NCBI GenBank assembly: GCA_030428695.1
Contig: JAUIEM010000024.1
Span: 1-40,190, forward strand
Source: a bacterium
Lineage (GTDB): Bacteria; Planctomycetota; J058; JAJDCP01
Reading direction: 5' to 3'
DNA: 40,190 nucleotides
How positions within the stretch are numbered: position 1 is the stretch's first letter; each line of letters opens with the position of its first letter. Made by a program: the position numbers and the translations under genes. The notes under the pieces were generated by a model. The model saw nothing but the letters and a program-made list of their open reading frames with translations, did not search any database and was not told the origin of the DNA. Below, piece by piece: positions 23,324-32,600 of the stretch.

Positions 23324-24948
23324 GCCCGCTCCAGGAGCGGCACCCCCTTGCCCCGCGGCGGTCGATCGAGCAACGCCGAGAAGGTCGCGCCGAGGTCGCG
23401 CACCCGCCCTTCTCCCCGGCTACCCGGGACGATGCCCGGACCCCGCGCGGCGAAGAAGCCGCGGTTCCGGTGGCTGCCGCTGCGCAGGTACGGCACCGGC
23501 CCGATGCGCCCGAGGCCCGGGGCGTCGACGCAGTCGGTCGCCAGGGACTCCTCCCACACGACCAGCAGGTCCGCCTCGGTCGCGTCCGGACCGGGGACCA
23601 CGTCGCGCACCACCCGCCGGCCCGTGCGCGCGTCGCGCAGCCCACGCAGCACCCCCTCGAGGCGCTCAGACAGCGCCGCGCGCCGCTCGGGAGCGACCGT
23701 GCCCTGCGCCTCGCGGCCGCGCAGGTTGAGCCGCACCCGGCCCTGGGAGTAGCTCGGCAGCGCGAAGGCCGGCATCGCGGGCCAGCTCGGCGCATACCAG
23801 CGCGCCGGCGCCCAGAACAAGGTGTCCGCCCGCCGCATCAGGGCGTAGGGATGGTCGAGGTCGGCGCGGGCGAAAGGCACCGGCAGGTCGCGCCCGCGCA
23901 GGAAGCGCTCGAGCGGCCGCAGGCCGCGGGAGGCGAGGTCGACGAGCGGGCGCGCCGGCCCACGCGCCGACTCCCACAGCGGTGCCAGGGCGCTCGGCAG
24001 AGGCTCGAGCGAGGGCGGCGCGAGCGCTCCGCTTCCGCCCCAGGCCAGCCCCGGCCGGCCGAAGGCGAAGCGGTACAAGAGCTCGGGCAGGAAGACCTGG
24101 CTGTTCAGGTCGGCGTGGTTCGGCCCCATCCCGTGCACCGAGAACACGACCAGCGTCCTCTCCCCCGCCGCGGCCAGCAGCGCCGCGAGGGCCCGGTCCA
24201 CCTGGCGGTACAGGCGCAGGAGCAGGTCGCAGACCGCCGGCGCCGGCTCCTGCTGATGGCGCTCCCCGGACAGGTGCCAGAAGCCGTGCCCGCCGATGTG
24301 CGGCTCGCTGAAGACGGTCAGGAACAGGTCCCAGGGCTCCCGGGCGAGCAGCTCCCGGATGATCGCGACCCGCCGCTCGAGGCTGCGCCGCAAGAGCCCG
24401 GCCAGGCGGCGGAGCGAGCGGGGATCGCGGCCGTCGGCGTCTTCCCGATGCCGCGTCGGGCAGCTCCCGTGGCGCGCGAGCACGTCCGGCAGCAGCTCCG
24501 CGGGCCGGGAGACCGGGCGGGGGAAGGGACCGAGCGAGCCCCAGTCGAGCAGCTCGAGGCCGGAGACCTCCGCGTGCGGCCGCGCCCAAGGCAGGTCGAA
24601 GACGGCGACCCGGCGCTCTGGACCGTAGGCGTAGAAGGGCGGGAAGTCCCCGTACAGGTCGGCCCGGGCGGCGCTCTCCGCGACCTGGTAGCGGGCGGGA
24701 TCGAAGGTCAGATGCTGCCAGTAGTCGAGGGTCTCGACTCCGCAGCCGGTGTTGAACACCAGCCACGAGGCCTCGGTCTCGAACAGCTCCGGCCCGGTCA
24801 CCCGCAGCCAGGCGCCGGCCCGCCGCAGGCCCGCCAGGCAGGGCAGCCAGCCCGCGTCCATCCAGCGCTCGAGCAGCAGCGGATCGGCCGCGTCCAGGCC
24901 GACGGCGAGCACCTTCTCGCCGGGGCGTAGGCGCCCGGCGCGGTTCAT
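23308..24948 (-). CDS. Alkaline-phosphatase superfamily protein (type I phosphodiesterase-like)
   Basis: A 546-residue protein of the nucleotide pyrophosphatase/phosphodiesterase branch. Visible are the first metal Asp19 in VLAVGLDAADP, a possible nucleophile region ETEASWLVFNTGCG, SEPHIGGHGFWHL and VFSVHGMGPNHAD. Where most members have Asp-His (DHG) and a Glu-x-Asp, this one has SVHG and SEPH, so two usual metal ligands are replaced. I recall a subfamily with ESH..GH..WH and SHGMGP, so this may be normal for its branch. No signal peptide is seen. It sits between two GT2 genes with ATGA overlap at its start and a 16-base overlap at its end, so it probably works on the same glycan or on a sugar/phosphate donor. 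Substrate is unknown. Confidence 0.82.
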   Translation of the reverse strand: MNRAGRLRPGEKVLAVGLDAADPLLLERWMDAGWLPCLAGLRRAGAWLRVTGPELFETEASWLVFNTGCGVETLDYWQHLTFDPARYQVAESAARADLYGDFPPFYAYGPERRVAVFDLPWARPHAEVSGLELLDWGSLGPFPRPVSRPAELLPDVLARHGSCPTRHREDADGRDPRSLRRLAGLLRRSLERRVAIIRELLAREPWDLFLTVFSEPHIGGHGFWHLSGERHQQEPAPAVCDLLLRLYRQVDRALAALLAAAGERTLVVFSVHGMGPNHADLNSQVFLPELLYRFAFGRPGLAWGGSGALAPPSLEPLPSALAPLWESARGPARPLVDLASRGLRPLERFLRGRDLPVPFARADLDHPYALMRRADTLFWAPARWYAPSWPAMPAFALPSYSQGRVRLNLRGREAQGTVAPERRAALSERLEGVLRGLRDARTGRRVVRDVVPGPDATEADLLVVWEESLATDCVDAPGLGRIGPVPYLRSGSHRNRGFFAARGPGIVPGSRGEGRVRDLGATFSALLDRPPRGKGVPLLERACSSV

Positions 24949-25886
24949 CCGTCGCCCCTCCAGTTGCGGAGATAGGCGCGGGCCTCGCGCGCGCGGTAGC
25001 GGCTGACCAGGGCCTGCGGCTGCGCCCCCAGCAGCCCGAGCGCCCGAGCCCTGCCCGCGTGCCAGAGCAGCTGGACGACGCGCCGGGCGAGGCGCGCGCC
25101 GCGCTGGGTCGGCGGGCTGTGCAGCCGGTCGATGCAGGCATCGGCGGTGCCCTGGCCCGAAGCGCGCGCGAACAGGAAGTCCTCGCACAGCTTCGCGCGC
25201 ACGACCTCGTGGCGCACCACCGCGTCCGCGACGTAGGCGACCCGGTAGCCCGCGCGCTCGAGGCGCACGCATAGCTCGGTGTCCTCCCCCGGCACCAGGC
25301 GCGGCCCGGCCCAGCCGAGCTCCGGCCGGAAGCCGCCGACCGCCCGCAGCGCCGAACGCCGCACCGCGAAGTTCGCGCCGAAGGGATAGCGCAGGGGACC
25401 GGCCGGCGTCTTCCCGCCGCGGACGTGGATCCCGAGGGGGGGATGCAGCTCGGCCGGCAGCCAGTCCGGCGCCGCGCCGTCGGGCCAGTCCGCCACGAGG
25501 TCCCCGCCCGCCACGCCGACCTGCGGATCCGCGAAGGCCTCGAGCAGGCGCAGGGCCCAGTCGGGCCGTAGCGGCCGGGCATCGTCGTCGAGGAACAGCA
25601 GCACCGCGCCCCGCGCCTCCGCCACCGCCCGGTTGCGCGCGTGGGACAGCCCGACGCGCGGCTCCCGCACCCAGCGCAGGGTCGGCACGGAGCTCCGCGC
25701 CCGCAGCGCGACCTCGGCCTCGCTGCCGTCGCTCGAGCCGTTGTCGACGACGAGCAGCTCGAGGCCGCCGAGCGGCTCCTCGAGCCCGCACACGACATCG
25801 AGCGTCGCGGCGAGCAGGGCGCGCCGGTCGCGCGTGCAGATCACGACGCTGGCGACGCAGGTCTTCGGGCGGAAGGAGGATCCCAT
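24945..25886 (-). CDS. Family 2 glycosyltransferase
   Basis: A 313-residue GT-A enzyme. Hallmarks are VASVVICTRDRRALL, LLVVDNGSSDGSEAE, the metal-binding LFLDDDARP (Asp100-Asp102), GANFAVRRSALRAVGGF and the acceptor-side PGEDTELCVRLERAGYRVAY. The ATG at 25886 is the first gene of the minus-strand run; its stop overlaps the next ATG as ATGA. It is not closely similar in wording to the other GT2 gene, so the two probably add different sugars. A palindrome 48 bases upstream may regulate the operon. Likely role: building a surface glycan or decorating a protein, with the GT4-type gene farther upstream. Confidence 0.93.
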   Translation of the reverse strand: MGSSFRPKTCVASVVICTRDRRALLAATLDVVCGLEEPLGGLELLVVDNGSSDGSEAEVALRARSSVPTLRWVREPRVGLSHARNRAVAEARGAVLLFLDDDARPLRPDWALRLLEAFADPQVGVAGGDLVADWPDGAAPDWLPAELHPPLGIHVRGGKTPAGPLRYPFGANFAVRRSALRAVGGFRPELGWAGPRLVPGEDTELCVRLERAGYRVAYVADAVVRHEVVRAKLCEDFLFARASGQGTADACIDRLHSPPTQRGARLARRVVQLLWHAGRARALGLLGAQPQALVSRYRAREARAYLRNWRGDG

Positions 25887-25933
25887 GATGGAGGAAGTAT
25901 ACCGCTCCCGCGCGGGGGTGCTGGTAATAATGT

Positions 25934-25951
25934 GTCATACGGTGGTATGAC
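25934..25951. promoter_or_regulatory. Perfect inverted repeat upstream of the glycan operon
   Basis: GTCATAC-GGTG-GTATGAC (25934-25951) has 7-bp perfect arms and a four-base spacer, and lies 48 bases before the GT2 start at 25886. It sits in a locally AT-richer stretch (CTGGTAATAATG) that could hold the -10 of the operon promoter. It is a candidate operator or a small hairpin. Confidence 0.45.
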
Positions 25952-26201
25952 GGCGCGTCGGCGATGAATGGTGGTCTCCCACGGGACGACGGGCGGGGGT
26001 AAACCCCGCACCCTACCTCGGAACGAGACGTCCTCACCGAGACGGCCCACGGTCCACGACCCGGACCCCGTGAACCGTGGACCGTCGCGCCGTGACCGTC
26101 GCCGTGCACCGGGTGGCCTTGTCGTGCGGTCCCCCGCCGGCCTACGCCGCCTTTGCAGGTGCCCCGGACGGAGGCTGTGTCGGAGGTCGGAGGGCTCCCC
26201 C
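25952..26201. other. Noncoding stretch with two hairpins, no gene seen
   Basis: With the repeat to its left, this completes the 315-base gap between the GT2 and GT4-type genes. It has no plausible reading frame with a start and ribosome site. It contains GCGGGG-GTAAA-CCCCGC (25993-26009) and a 10-bp perfect inverted repeat, ACGGTCCACG (26049-26058) and CGTGGACCGT (26076-26085), separated by 17 bases. The latter lies downstream of the GT4-type gene stop and could end its transcript, but no T-run follows on the minus strand. Confidence 0.5.
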
Positions 26202-27521
26202 TCAGCGCCCGTACCGCCCGAGCAGCTCGCGCAAGGTCGGGAGCCCCGCGCCGGCGGAGGCATCGGGGTAGTAGTGGAAGCCGTGCCGGTTGACTTTCCC
26301 GACCATGCCGCCCCGCCACGGCTCCCCGGCCTCGCGCGCCAGCCCGGCGAGGGCCTTGTCGAGTGTCGCCAGGCTGCGCTCCGGGGCGAGCTCGGCGAGG
26401 GCCCAGGGGCGCGGCGCGAAGCTGTCGGCGTGGCGGCGGAACCAGGCGAGCGCGGCGGTCAGGCCGGCCTCGGGCACCAGCCGGCCGGTCGCGCTGCCGA
26501 AGCAGCGCCGCGGAAGGCCGACGTTCTCGGCCAGGGCCAGGGCGGGCACGCCGGCGAACAGACCCTCGAACAGCGCGCGGTTGCTGCCCTCGATCAGGGA
26601 GGTCAGGACCTGCACGCCCGCGCCGTTGAGCAGGGCGTTGAGCTCTGGATGCTCGACGGAACCGCGCAGCTCGACGCTTCCTCCGAGCCCGTAGAGGTCG
26701 ATCAGCGCCCGCGCCTCGGCGCGCTGCTCCGGACGCTCGAAGCCGACCAGCAGCGCCCGGTAGCCCGGATCGCGCAGAGCGGCGATCGCGCGCAGGAAGA
26801 CGTGGTGGCGTTTGTATGGCGCCCAGCGTGAGGTCATGATCGCGTCCCAGCGCCGCGTCCGCCCCGGCAGCGGCCGGAAATCCTCCGGATGCACCCAGTC
26901 GCCGCTGCCGAGGACGACCGGCCGCAAGAGCCCACCGAGCCGCTGCAGGAAGCGCCGCTCCGGCGCGTAGGGAGCGAAGACCAGCACAGGCGCCGTCGCC
27001 CGGGCCCGGAAGGCGAACAGGTCGGCGCGGGCGATGCCGGTCCAGCTCGGCTCGATGACCAGCCAGTAGTCGCGCTGCAGGCGCGGCAGATCGAACATGC
27101 GCGGCAGGGCCGTCCAGCGGTCCATCGCCATCAGCACCCCGCGCTCGCCCCCCGGGCCCGGCGCCTTGAGCGCCAGGGCGTAGGGCCCGCGCGGCGGGGG
27201 GAGCTCGGCGTCGAGCAGGGCGAGCGCATCTTCGGCGGACATCGGAGGCGCCTCGGCCGCGGGGCCGGGCAGGCGGCGCGCGATCTCCGCTTCCAGCGCG
27301 TTTCGCAGCCGCTCCGCGAGGGCTCCGCGGCAGTGCAACAGCTCGCGATGGGCGGTCAGCAGCTGCCGCCAGCTCACCGCGGGGAAGAGACCCCGCGTCG
27401 CCGCGCTCTGCCCGAGGCGGGCGAGGGCGCGGGTCCAGCAGGCGGCCGGCGCCAGGCGCAGGTCCGCGCGCCGGCGCCGCGCGAGGTCCAGGAGGGCGGA
27501 GAGCTTCGCGGGCAGGTCCAT
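26202..27521 (-). CDS. Family 4-type glycosyltransferase (GT-B fold)
   Basis: A 439-residue protein with the C-terminal half of a GT-B glycosyltransferase: SRWAPYKRHHVFL (residues 231-243, donor phosphate region), VELRGSVEHPELNALLNGAG (283-302) and the Glu-x7-Glu motif SLIEGSNRALFEGL (Glu311, Glu319). The first ~110 residues are helical and contain no known motif, longer than usual for the family. The ATG at 27521 has no good ribosome site; earlier starts would run into the divergent gene. It is separated from the GT2 operon by 315 bases but shares strand and theme. It faces the propeller gene across a 112-base gap with a TACAAT hexamer (27595-27600) pointing towards the latter. Confidence 0.88.
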   Translation of the reverse strand: MDLPAKLSALLDLARRRRADLRLAPAACWTRALARLGQSAATRGLFPAVSWRQLLTAHRELLHCRGALAERLRNALEAEIARRLPGPAAEAPPMSAEDALALLDAELPPPRGPYALALKAPGPGGERGVLMAMDRWTALPRMFDLPRLQRDYWLVIEPSWTGIARADLFAFRARATAPVLVFAPYAPERRFLQRLGGLLRPVVLGSGDWVHPEDFRPLPGRTRRWDAIMTSRWAPYKRHHVFLRAIAALRDPGYRALLVGFERPEQRAEARALIDLYGLGGSVELRGSVEHPELNALLNGAGVQVLTSLIEGSNRALFEGLFAGVPALALAENVGLPRRCFGSATGRLVPEAGLTAALAWFRRHADSFAPRPWALAELAPERSLATLDKALAGLAREAGEPWRGGMVGKVNRHGFHYYPDASAGAGLPTLRELLGRYGR

Positions 27522-27633
27522 GGCGCAGCTTGTACCCGCTGGCCGCGCCCGCGGCAACCACGGCCGACCCCTCCGGAGATGCCCTTCCCCTTGATACAAT
27601 AGGGAAGACGACATCCGTGGAGAACGTACGTCC

Positions 27634-29619
27634 GTGCAACCCGACCGGCGCATCACTTCCCTCGTCGCGAGCGAGGGCTCCCTCTGGGTCGGCACCCGCA
27701 GCGGGCTGTGGCACTACTTCCCCGACGTGCCCTGCTTCCTGCCCGTGCCCGGCATCGATGAGGCCGTGCTCGGGATGCGCCAGCTCGACCCGGACCACCT
27801 GTGGTTCCGCACGCCGAGCGGGCGCTACATCCTCACCCTGGTCGATGACAAGGTGCTCGCCGCCCCCGACGAGGTCGGCGCCCTGCCGCTGGCGGCCTTC
27901 GGCGCCGGAGGCGCGTTCTGGTTCCTGCTCGAAGACCGGCTGTACAAGCGGGTCGGCGCCGACATGCGCGCGGTCGAGCTGCCCGTGCAGGGCCCGTTCA
28001 GCGCCTTCCACCAACGCGGCGAGACGGCGCTCTGGCTCGGCGGCGACGGCTTCGTCTGCCGGCTCGACCTGCGCGACGACAGCACCCGCGTCTACCGCAC
28101 CCGTATCGGCGCGGTGCACAGCCTGCTCGAGCTGGCCGGCAACCTGTTCGTCGGCATGGACAGCGGGGTCCGGCGCATCGACCTCGGCAGCCTCGCGTTC
28201 GCCGACAACGCCCGGCTGAGCAACCTGCCCCTGACCGCGCAGCTGGTGGAATTCGACCGCAAGCCCCTGGCGGTGGCCGACGAGGCCCTGTACCTCTACG
28301 CCCCCGAGCGGGTCGAGGCGCGCGCCGCGAGCTTCTGGGTCGAGCTGCCGAACCGCGCCGACCGGCTCGGCACGCCGGGTTTCCGGGCTCTGGAGGTCGC
28401 TAGCAGCGGGCTGTGGACCCTCGACCGCGACGGGCTCGCCTGCTTCGACACCGAGGCCCGGCGCTGGCGGGCCCTGCCCCTCGAGCTCGCCTCGGGGCGG
28501 CGGGTGCGCGGCGAGCAGCTGTGCGTCGGGCGGGACGCGGTCTACGTCAGCGACGGGGACGCGCTGTTCGTCATCGATCCCGCCGAGATGCTCGCGCGCC
28601 AGCAGGCCTGGCCCTTCCTCGAGGTCGAGCCCGGGGGCTCTTTCCCCGGCTGCCTGACCCGCGACGCGGTGCGCCTCGACGGCGGGCTGTACTTCCTCAA
28701 GGGCGGCGTCGATCCGACCCGGCCCGGGCGGGTGCACCGCCAGCGCGGCGCCGAGTCGGTGCCCGACCCCGCCTTCGGCGACGAGGTGTGGAGCATCCGC
28801 GCCGACGCGGTCGCGGTCTACTTCCTCGGCCCCTACGAGTCCTGCCGGGTGCTGCGCGAGACCGGCCGGCGCGACTGGTTCGGCCTGCGCTGGCCCGGGG
28901 GCGACGCGGACGACTGGTCGATCGGCGCGGAGCTGAGCTGCGGCGAGCGGCGGCGCTGCGTCTTCCCGCTGCGCGCCTTCACCCCCGACGGGCGGGGCGG
29001 CGGCTACTGCCTGTTCGGGCCGGCGGAGATCGGCCATCCCGACCCGCTGACCGTGCCCGGCGGCCTGTTCCACATCGACGCGGACGGCGCCGCCCGGCGC
29101 CTGCTGTTCGGCGACGAGCACCCCAGCCTGCGCGAGCCTTCGAGCCTCGCGCTCCGCCCCGAAGGCGAGCTGGTCGTCGGCGGCGCGGGGGGCGCCCTGC
29201 GCATCTCCGACCGCGCGGACGGCTGCGGCTTCGCCCCGCTCGCGCTGCCGGCGGGCACCTCCGTCGCCCGCGCCCACGGCGCCGACGCGCTGTTGCTGCT
29301 CGGCCCGCCGCTGTTGTGGCGGGACGGGGAGGACGCGCCCTGGTGGACGCTCGACGCCTCCGAGTCCGCGCTCGCGCTGGAAGACGAGCAGCCGGCGCCG
29401 GCCGGGCTTCCGCCGCTTCTGCCCCTCTCGCTCACTCCGGATGGCGAGCTGGTCTGGATCGCGACCGCCCGCGGCCTGGTGCGCCTCGATGCGGACCGGG
29501 AAGTGCGCATCTTCGACGGTCGCAACGGCTTCCTGACCAGCCGCGTCTACAGCGTCACGCGCGACGCCGACCAGCTCCTGGTCGGGACCTCGCACGGCAT
29601 CTTCAGTCTTCGGAGGTAG
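27634..29619 (+). CDS. Propeller-like protein with two-component-regulator-type repeats
   Basis: A 661-residue protein made almost wholly of short beta-rich blades. The first (residues 10-24, GSLWVGTRSGLWHY) and last blades (607-620, LVWIATARGLVRLD; 647-661, QLLVGTSHGIFSLRR) match the Reg_prop pattern WIGT-x2-GL-x-R, and further blades show LWTLDRDGLACFD and AVYVSDGDALFVID. Together they would close one or two beta-propellers. There is no signal peptide, membrane helix, histidine kinase or DNA-binding domain, so it is not a hybrid sensor. The GTG at 27634 follows GTGGAGAA by about nine bases. Its stop is four bases before the giant gene start and its end supplies that gene's ribosome site, so the two are a co-translated pair, probably binding partners. 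Function is unknown. Confidence 0.8.
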   Translation: MQPDRRITSLVASEGSLWVGTRSGLWHYFPDVPCFLPVPGIDEAVLGMRQLDPDHLWFRTPSGRYILTLVDDKVLAAPDEVGALPLAAFGAGGAFWFLLEDRLYKRVGADMRAVELPVQGPFSAFHQRGETALWLGGDGFVCRLDLRDDSTRVYRTRIGAVHSLLELAGNLFVGMDSGVRRIDLGSLAFADNARLSNLPLTAQLVEFDRKPLAVADEALYLYAPERVEARAASFWVELPNRADRLGTPGFRALEVASSGLWTLDRDGLACFDTEARRWRALPLELASGRRVRGEQLCVGRDAVYVSDGDALFVIDPAEMLARQQAWPFLEVEPGGSFPGCLTRDAVRLDGGLYFLKGGVDPTRPGRVHRQRGAESVPDPAFGDEVWSIRADAVAVYFLGPYESCRVLRETGRRDWFGLRWPGGDADDWSIGAELSCGERRRCVFPLRAFTPDGRGGGYCLFGPAEIGHPDPLTVPGGLFHIDADGAARRLLFGDEHPSLREPSSLALRPEGELVVGGAGGALRISDRADGCGFAPLALPAGTSVARAHGADALLLLGPPLLWRDGEDAPWWTLDASESALALEDEQPAPAGLPPLLPLSLTPDGELVWIATARGLVRLDADREVRIFDGRNGFLTSRVYSVTRDADQLLVGTSHGIFSLRR

Positions 29620-29623
29620 CCCC

Positions 29624-32600
29624 TTGGCACGACCCGACATCCTCACCCAGAAACTTCCCCAGGGCAGGGTGGGGGCGAGCTATTCGAAGGAGATCGCGGT
29701 GCGCGGCGGGGTCCCGCCCCTGCGCTTCGCGGTCGTCGCGGGCGCGCTGCCGGCCGGGCTGAGCCTCGAGGGCCAGGGCAAGAGCGCCCGGATCGAGGGC
29801 AAGCCGACCAAGGCGGGCCTGACAACCTTTTCCCTCGAAGTCTCTTCCTCCGACGACAAGCAATCGAAGAAGCGCAAGGAGTACTCGATCACCGTCCCCG
29901 GCGAGCCGAAGCTCGACGAGCTGCCCGCCGCGACCGCGAAGGTCGGCGAAGCCTTCGAGGCGACCCTGCCGGTCGGCGGCGAGGGGCTGATCACGCCCCT
30001 GACCTGGAGCTGGAGCGGCGCCGAGGGCACCCCCGCGGGCCTCAAGCTCGGCACCGCCGAGGACGGCAAGGCCGGCAAGATCAGCGGCACGCCGGAGCAG
30101 TCGGGGAAGTACGCGCTGACCGTGACCGTGCGCGACGCGCAGGTGCCGCCGAGCAAGGTCGAGGGCACCCTCGAGCTGACCGTGCAGGGCGAGCTGGCGG
30201 TGCTGTGCGAGGGGCTGCCGAGCGCCTCCGTCGGCAGCGCCTACGTCGCGAGCGCGTCGGTCGAGGACGATGGCCAGGGGCCCTTCACCTGGAGCCTGGA
30301 AGGCGCGCCGGCCTGGCCGAAGATCAGCGGCACCAAGGACGCGAAGCTCGAGGGCACCCCGGACAAGGAGGGGAAGTTCCCCTGCACCCTGGTCGTGACC
30401 AACAAGGCGGACAAGAAGGCCCGGAAGAAGCTCGAGCTCGAGGTGTTTCCCAAGGTCGAGGCGAAGGAACCGCCGCCGCCGAGCGAGGGCGGCAAGGTCG
30501 AGGTCTTCGCCCTCGAGGACGGCCGCGTCGCGGTGCTCTGGGAGCACGCCGGGTTCCCCGTCGCCCGCTACGGGATCTCGCGGAAGACCGACCAGGGCAT
30601 GCCCTCGACCGAGTGGCTCGACGGCTTCGCGAGCGTCGGCGAGGCGACCGCCGACAACTTCGTCAAGCTCAACGGGCTGCCCTCCGCCGGCCGCGACCGC
30701 TACCGGGGCTGCACGCTCGAGGTCCGCGACGGCGCGCACAAGGACCAGCGCGTCGAGATCCTCGGCTCGAAGAACAACACCGTCCGCCTCGCCCAGGCCC
30801 TGCGGCTCACGGCCGGCACGCCGGTGCAGGTGCTCGACATGCAGCGCGGGGAGTCCTTCCCCGACAAGAAGACCTTCGTGCACCAGGTCGAGTGGGGCGA
30901 GAGCCCGCTGCCGCCGGCCGTGCGCGTCACGCAGACCGGGCCCCTCGGCGAGCTGGCCAGCCAGGTCTGGCCGAGCGCCGCGCCCGGCAGCCAGGCGAAG
31001 GCCCTCGGGGTCGCCTGGGAAGCGGCCGACAAGCCGCGCAAGGGCGAGATCTCCGTCGCCCGCCACGGCGAGAAGAGCCGGCTGCTCGTCGGCTTCCGCC
31101 ACACCAGCCCCGGGGTGCAGTTCCTCGCCGCTCCCCTGCCCGGCGACCGCGTCTGGATCGGCGAGCACCGGCTGACAGCGCGCAAGGAAGCGAGCGGCAT
31201 CGACGTCCACAGCTTCGCCTGCGGCGCCTCGCCGGAAGAAGCCGCGCGCAACCTCGAGGGCGCGCTGAAGAAGGACCTCGCGCTCGCCGAGCATTTCGTC
31301 TTCAAGGTCGACGGCCCCACCCTGCGCCTCGACCACCGCTCGCAGACCCGCGCCCGGCTCGAGGTGCGCGTCTCGGCCGCCGAGCGCATGCGGCCCTTCG
31401 ACCAGCTCGCGTTCGACCCGCAGAGCCCCCTGCGCTGCCTCGCCCTCGAGGGGGCCGAGGGCCTGGGCGGCGACGCCTGGCAGCGCACCGGCGGCGGCTT
31501 CTTCGCCAGCGTGCTGCGCAAGGACACGCGCTTCGAGGTCAGCATCTACTCGCGCAAGAAGGTGCGGGGGGCCTGGGCCCGCGACATGCTGGTCGCCTGG
31601 GGCTTCTGCCGCGATGAGAAGGCCCGGGTGCGGCTGCGGGGGCGCCTGCGCGGCTGGGCGGACCTCGCGTTCGAGGCCGACCGCGAGAACATCGTGCTGA
31701 TGCCGCTGCCCGGCGCGAGCGAGATCGCTCACAGCTTCGACGAGGGCGGGCAGGAGGCGCTGGAAGCCCAACCGCGCGGCTTCTACATCGTCGACGACCT
31801 CGTCCCCGGCCAGAGCTACCGCTTCACCGTCGAGGAGCTCGGCACCGCGGGCGAGACCCGCAAGAGCGAGGCGGCGGCCGCCTACAAGGCCGAGAAGGAG
31901 CCGCAGGCGCTCGGCTTCCTCCTGCCCCGCGCCCGCCATCCCCTCGGCGCCCTCGGCGCGGACAAGAAGCCGGCCTTCGCGCTCGCCGTGGGCATCGACG
32001 CCGAGCGCCTGCTGGTGCGGGCCGAGAAGCAGGGCGAGGGCAAGGAGCACACGGTCTACGGCGTGCACCCGGCCAGCGCCGCCTTCGGGAAGCAGCTCGC
32101 CAGCGCGCTCGCCGATCCGAGCGCGAAGCTGTTCAAGGTCTTCGGCGACCGCGACCGCACGACCGGCGGGCTGGTCACGCTGCTCGCTCCTTCCCGCCTC
32201 CAGGCCTACAGCCAGGGGGCCGGCGACGGCGGCCGCTTCGACCGCATCGTGCTCGACCCGCGCGACCACTCCCTCGAGGAGGGCGCGGGCGCGGCGCTGA
32301 ACTTCCACTCCGCCTGGCTCGAGCAGCTCCTCGAGCTGGTCGCCCGCGCGGACTACGCGCGCCGCTCCCTGGCGGACACCGACTCCTTCGCGCGGCCGAT
32401 CTCGGTCGCCGACGACCGCTGGCTGATCGAGGGCCTCGGCCACCTCGCCGGCGGCCTGCTCAACGAGGCGGCCCCGCGCGACAAGGCGCGCCGCGAGCAG
32501 CTGCTCGGCCACGCCGGCTGCTACAACCTCAACCTGCGCTTCCGCGCCGGTCCGCAGGAGGCCCTCAGCGCCCTCTACGCCTACTTCCAGGTGATGAAGG

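Noticed and set aside
24949..29646. Minus-strand frame running far upstream of the AlkP-superfamily gene
   Set aside because: Only the part from the ATG at 24948 shows family motifs; the upstream part is a shadow of the GT2, GT4-type and propeller genes.
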